Below, in pieces: positions 63,684 through 64,000 of a stretch of DNA of 64,000 bases. The stretch spans positions 186,001-250,000 of the forward strand of contig NZ_VFIL01000002.1 of NCBI RefSeq assembly GCF_007858285.1. Reading direction: 5' to 3'. The notes beneath the pieces are model-generated. The model ran no database searches. It had not been told where the DNA came from and saw only the letters and a list, made by a program, of their open reading frames with translations. Each line of letters begins with the position of its first letter. Position 1 is the first letter of the stretch. The position numbers and the translations under genes are program-made. Source of the DNA: Pseudomonas brenneri (lineage in GTDB: Bacteria; Pseudomonadota; Gammaproteobacteria; Pseudomonadales; Pseudomonadaceae).

Positions 63684-63926
63684 ATGACTTCCCCGACACA
63701 ATCGCCTGTTGAAAGCGCCGAATTGGCTGATCCCGCCAACCCAGACAGCCTCGACAGTGAAGCCAAGCCGGTAATTCCTGCTTTTAAGTTCCCTTTCAAA
63801 CCGGGTGAACTGGCCGGGGCGAAAGACGGTAATCAGCCGTGGTACAAAAACGGCGCCAAGAACGGCCACACCAAGACCCCTGGTATGGCGCCGCCAGGCA
63901 CACGCCGCTCGATGGGTAAACGCTAA
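63684..63926 (+). CDS. Small conserved hypothetical protein
   Basis: An 80-residue, Pro-, Ala- and Lys-rich protein (VIPAFKFPFKPGELAGAKDG in the centre; basic, Gly/Pro-rich tail GMAPPGTRRSMGKR). No signal peptide or membrane segment; probably largely disordered. CCGGAG precedes the ATG by 6 bases, and codon use fits. It is divergent from the RND operon. I recall similar short Pseudomonas proteins, but no function is known. Confidence 0.75.
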   Translation: MTSPTQSPVESAELADPANPDSLDSEAKPVIPAFKFPFKPGELAGAKDGNQPWYKNGAKNGHTKTPGMAPPGTRRSMGKR

Positions 63927-64000
63927 CGGCAGTTGTGCCTACAATCATTGCTGACTTTTCGCCTTGTCGGTCCATGACTCTTTCTTGAAAGCTTGCTCGA

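Noticed and set aside
63927..64000. A possible gene starting near the right edge (ATG at 63974)
   Set aside because: It reaches a TGA stop after four codons. No supported gene start is visible in the last 74 bases.

Overview
The window is a chromosomal segment from a Pseudomonas of the fluorescens group. The evidence is high GC coding sequence, a complete Pseudomonas-type dcw (division and cell wall) cluster, a bacterial type A RNase P RNA, a malate:quinone oxidoreductase, OprD-type porins, and many copies of the short REP palindromes (GTGGGAGC/GTAGGAGC...GCTTGC) that litter intergenic regions in this group. No phage, plasmid, insertion sequence, CRISPR array, tRNA or rRNA was seen. Nearly all long ORFs opposite these genes are high-GC shadow frames.

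Layout. (1) 1-3350: the 3' end of murA, then hisG, hisD and hisC, with an intrinsic-terminator-like hairpin between hisG and hisD. (2) 3479-8641: nucleobase salvage (uraA and upp leftward, hpt rightward), a WbuC-type cupin, a PA4642-family small protein and mqo. (3) 8642-18335: housekeeping and poorly characterised genes. These include small hypotheticals, a YajG-type lipoprotein, a phospholipid acyltransferase, a CPXCG protein, a DUF2007 protein, a YedK/HMCES-type SRAP protein, an M48 lipoprotein protease, a GDT1/TMEM165-type manganese exporter behind a yybP-ykoY riboswitch, rsmC, a D-2-hydroxyacid dehydrogenase and a LysE exporter. (4) 18482-26801: an AlkK-type acyl-CoA ligase, DUF1302 and DUF1329 envelope proteins and a MalT-like LuxR regulator, a plausible uptake and activation system for a hydrophobic substrate. 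(5) 26874-30651: an OsmC-YcaO fusion followed closely by an MBL-fold hydrolase, then an OmpA-type lipoprotein. (6) 30720-35720: a leftward lpoA-yraN-diaA-dolP cluster, divergent rsmI, and rnpB. (7) 35969-53868: the dcw cluster mraZ-rsmH-ftsL-ftsI-murE-murF-mraY-murD-ftsW-murG-murC-ddlB-ftsQ-ftsA-ftsZ-lpxC, with overlapping genes and a clear MraZ operator. (8) 53932-63468, all leftward: a GGDEF diguanylate cyclase, an OprD porin, and an operon of RND adaptor, RND pump, response regulator and histidine kinase. A small conserved hypothetical gene closes the window.

How the parts work together. The dcw genes supply the lipid II pathway (MurC-F, MraY, MurG, Ddl), the septal synthase (FtsW and FtsI) and the cytokinetic ring (FtsZ, FtsA, FtsQ, FtsL). 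LpoA nearby activates a penicillin-binding protein, and DolP (BON protein) supports envelope integrity. The least characterised candidates for a distinct system are the alkK-DUF1302-DUF1329-LuxR block and the OsmC-YcaO/MBL pair. The self-contained RND/two-component operon faces a perfect palindrome that is probably its own operator.

All calls rest on reading the sequence and on remembered family knowledge. No database search was run. Comparisons with P. aeruginosa PAO1 gene order are from memory.
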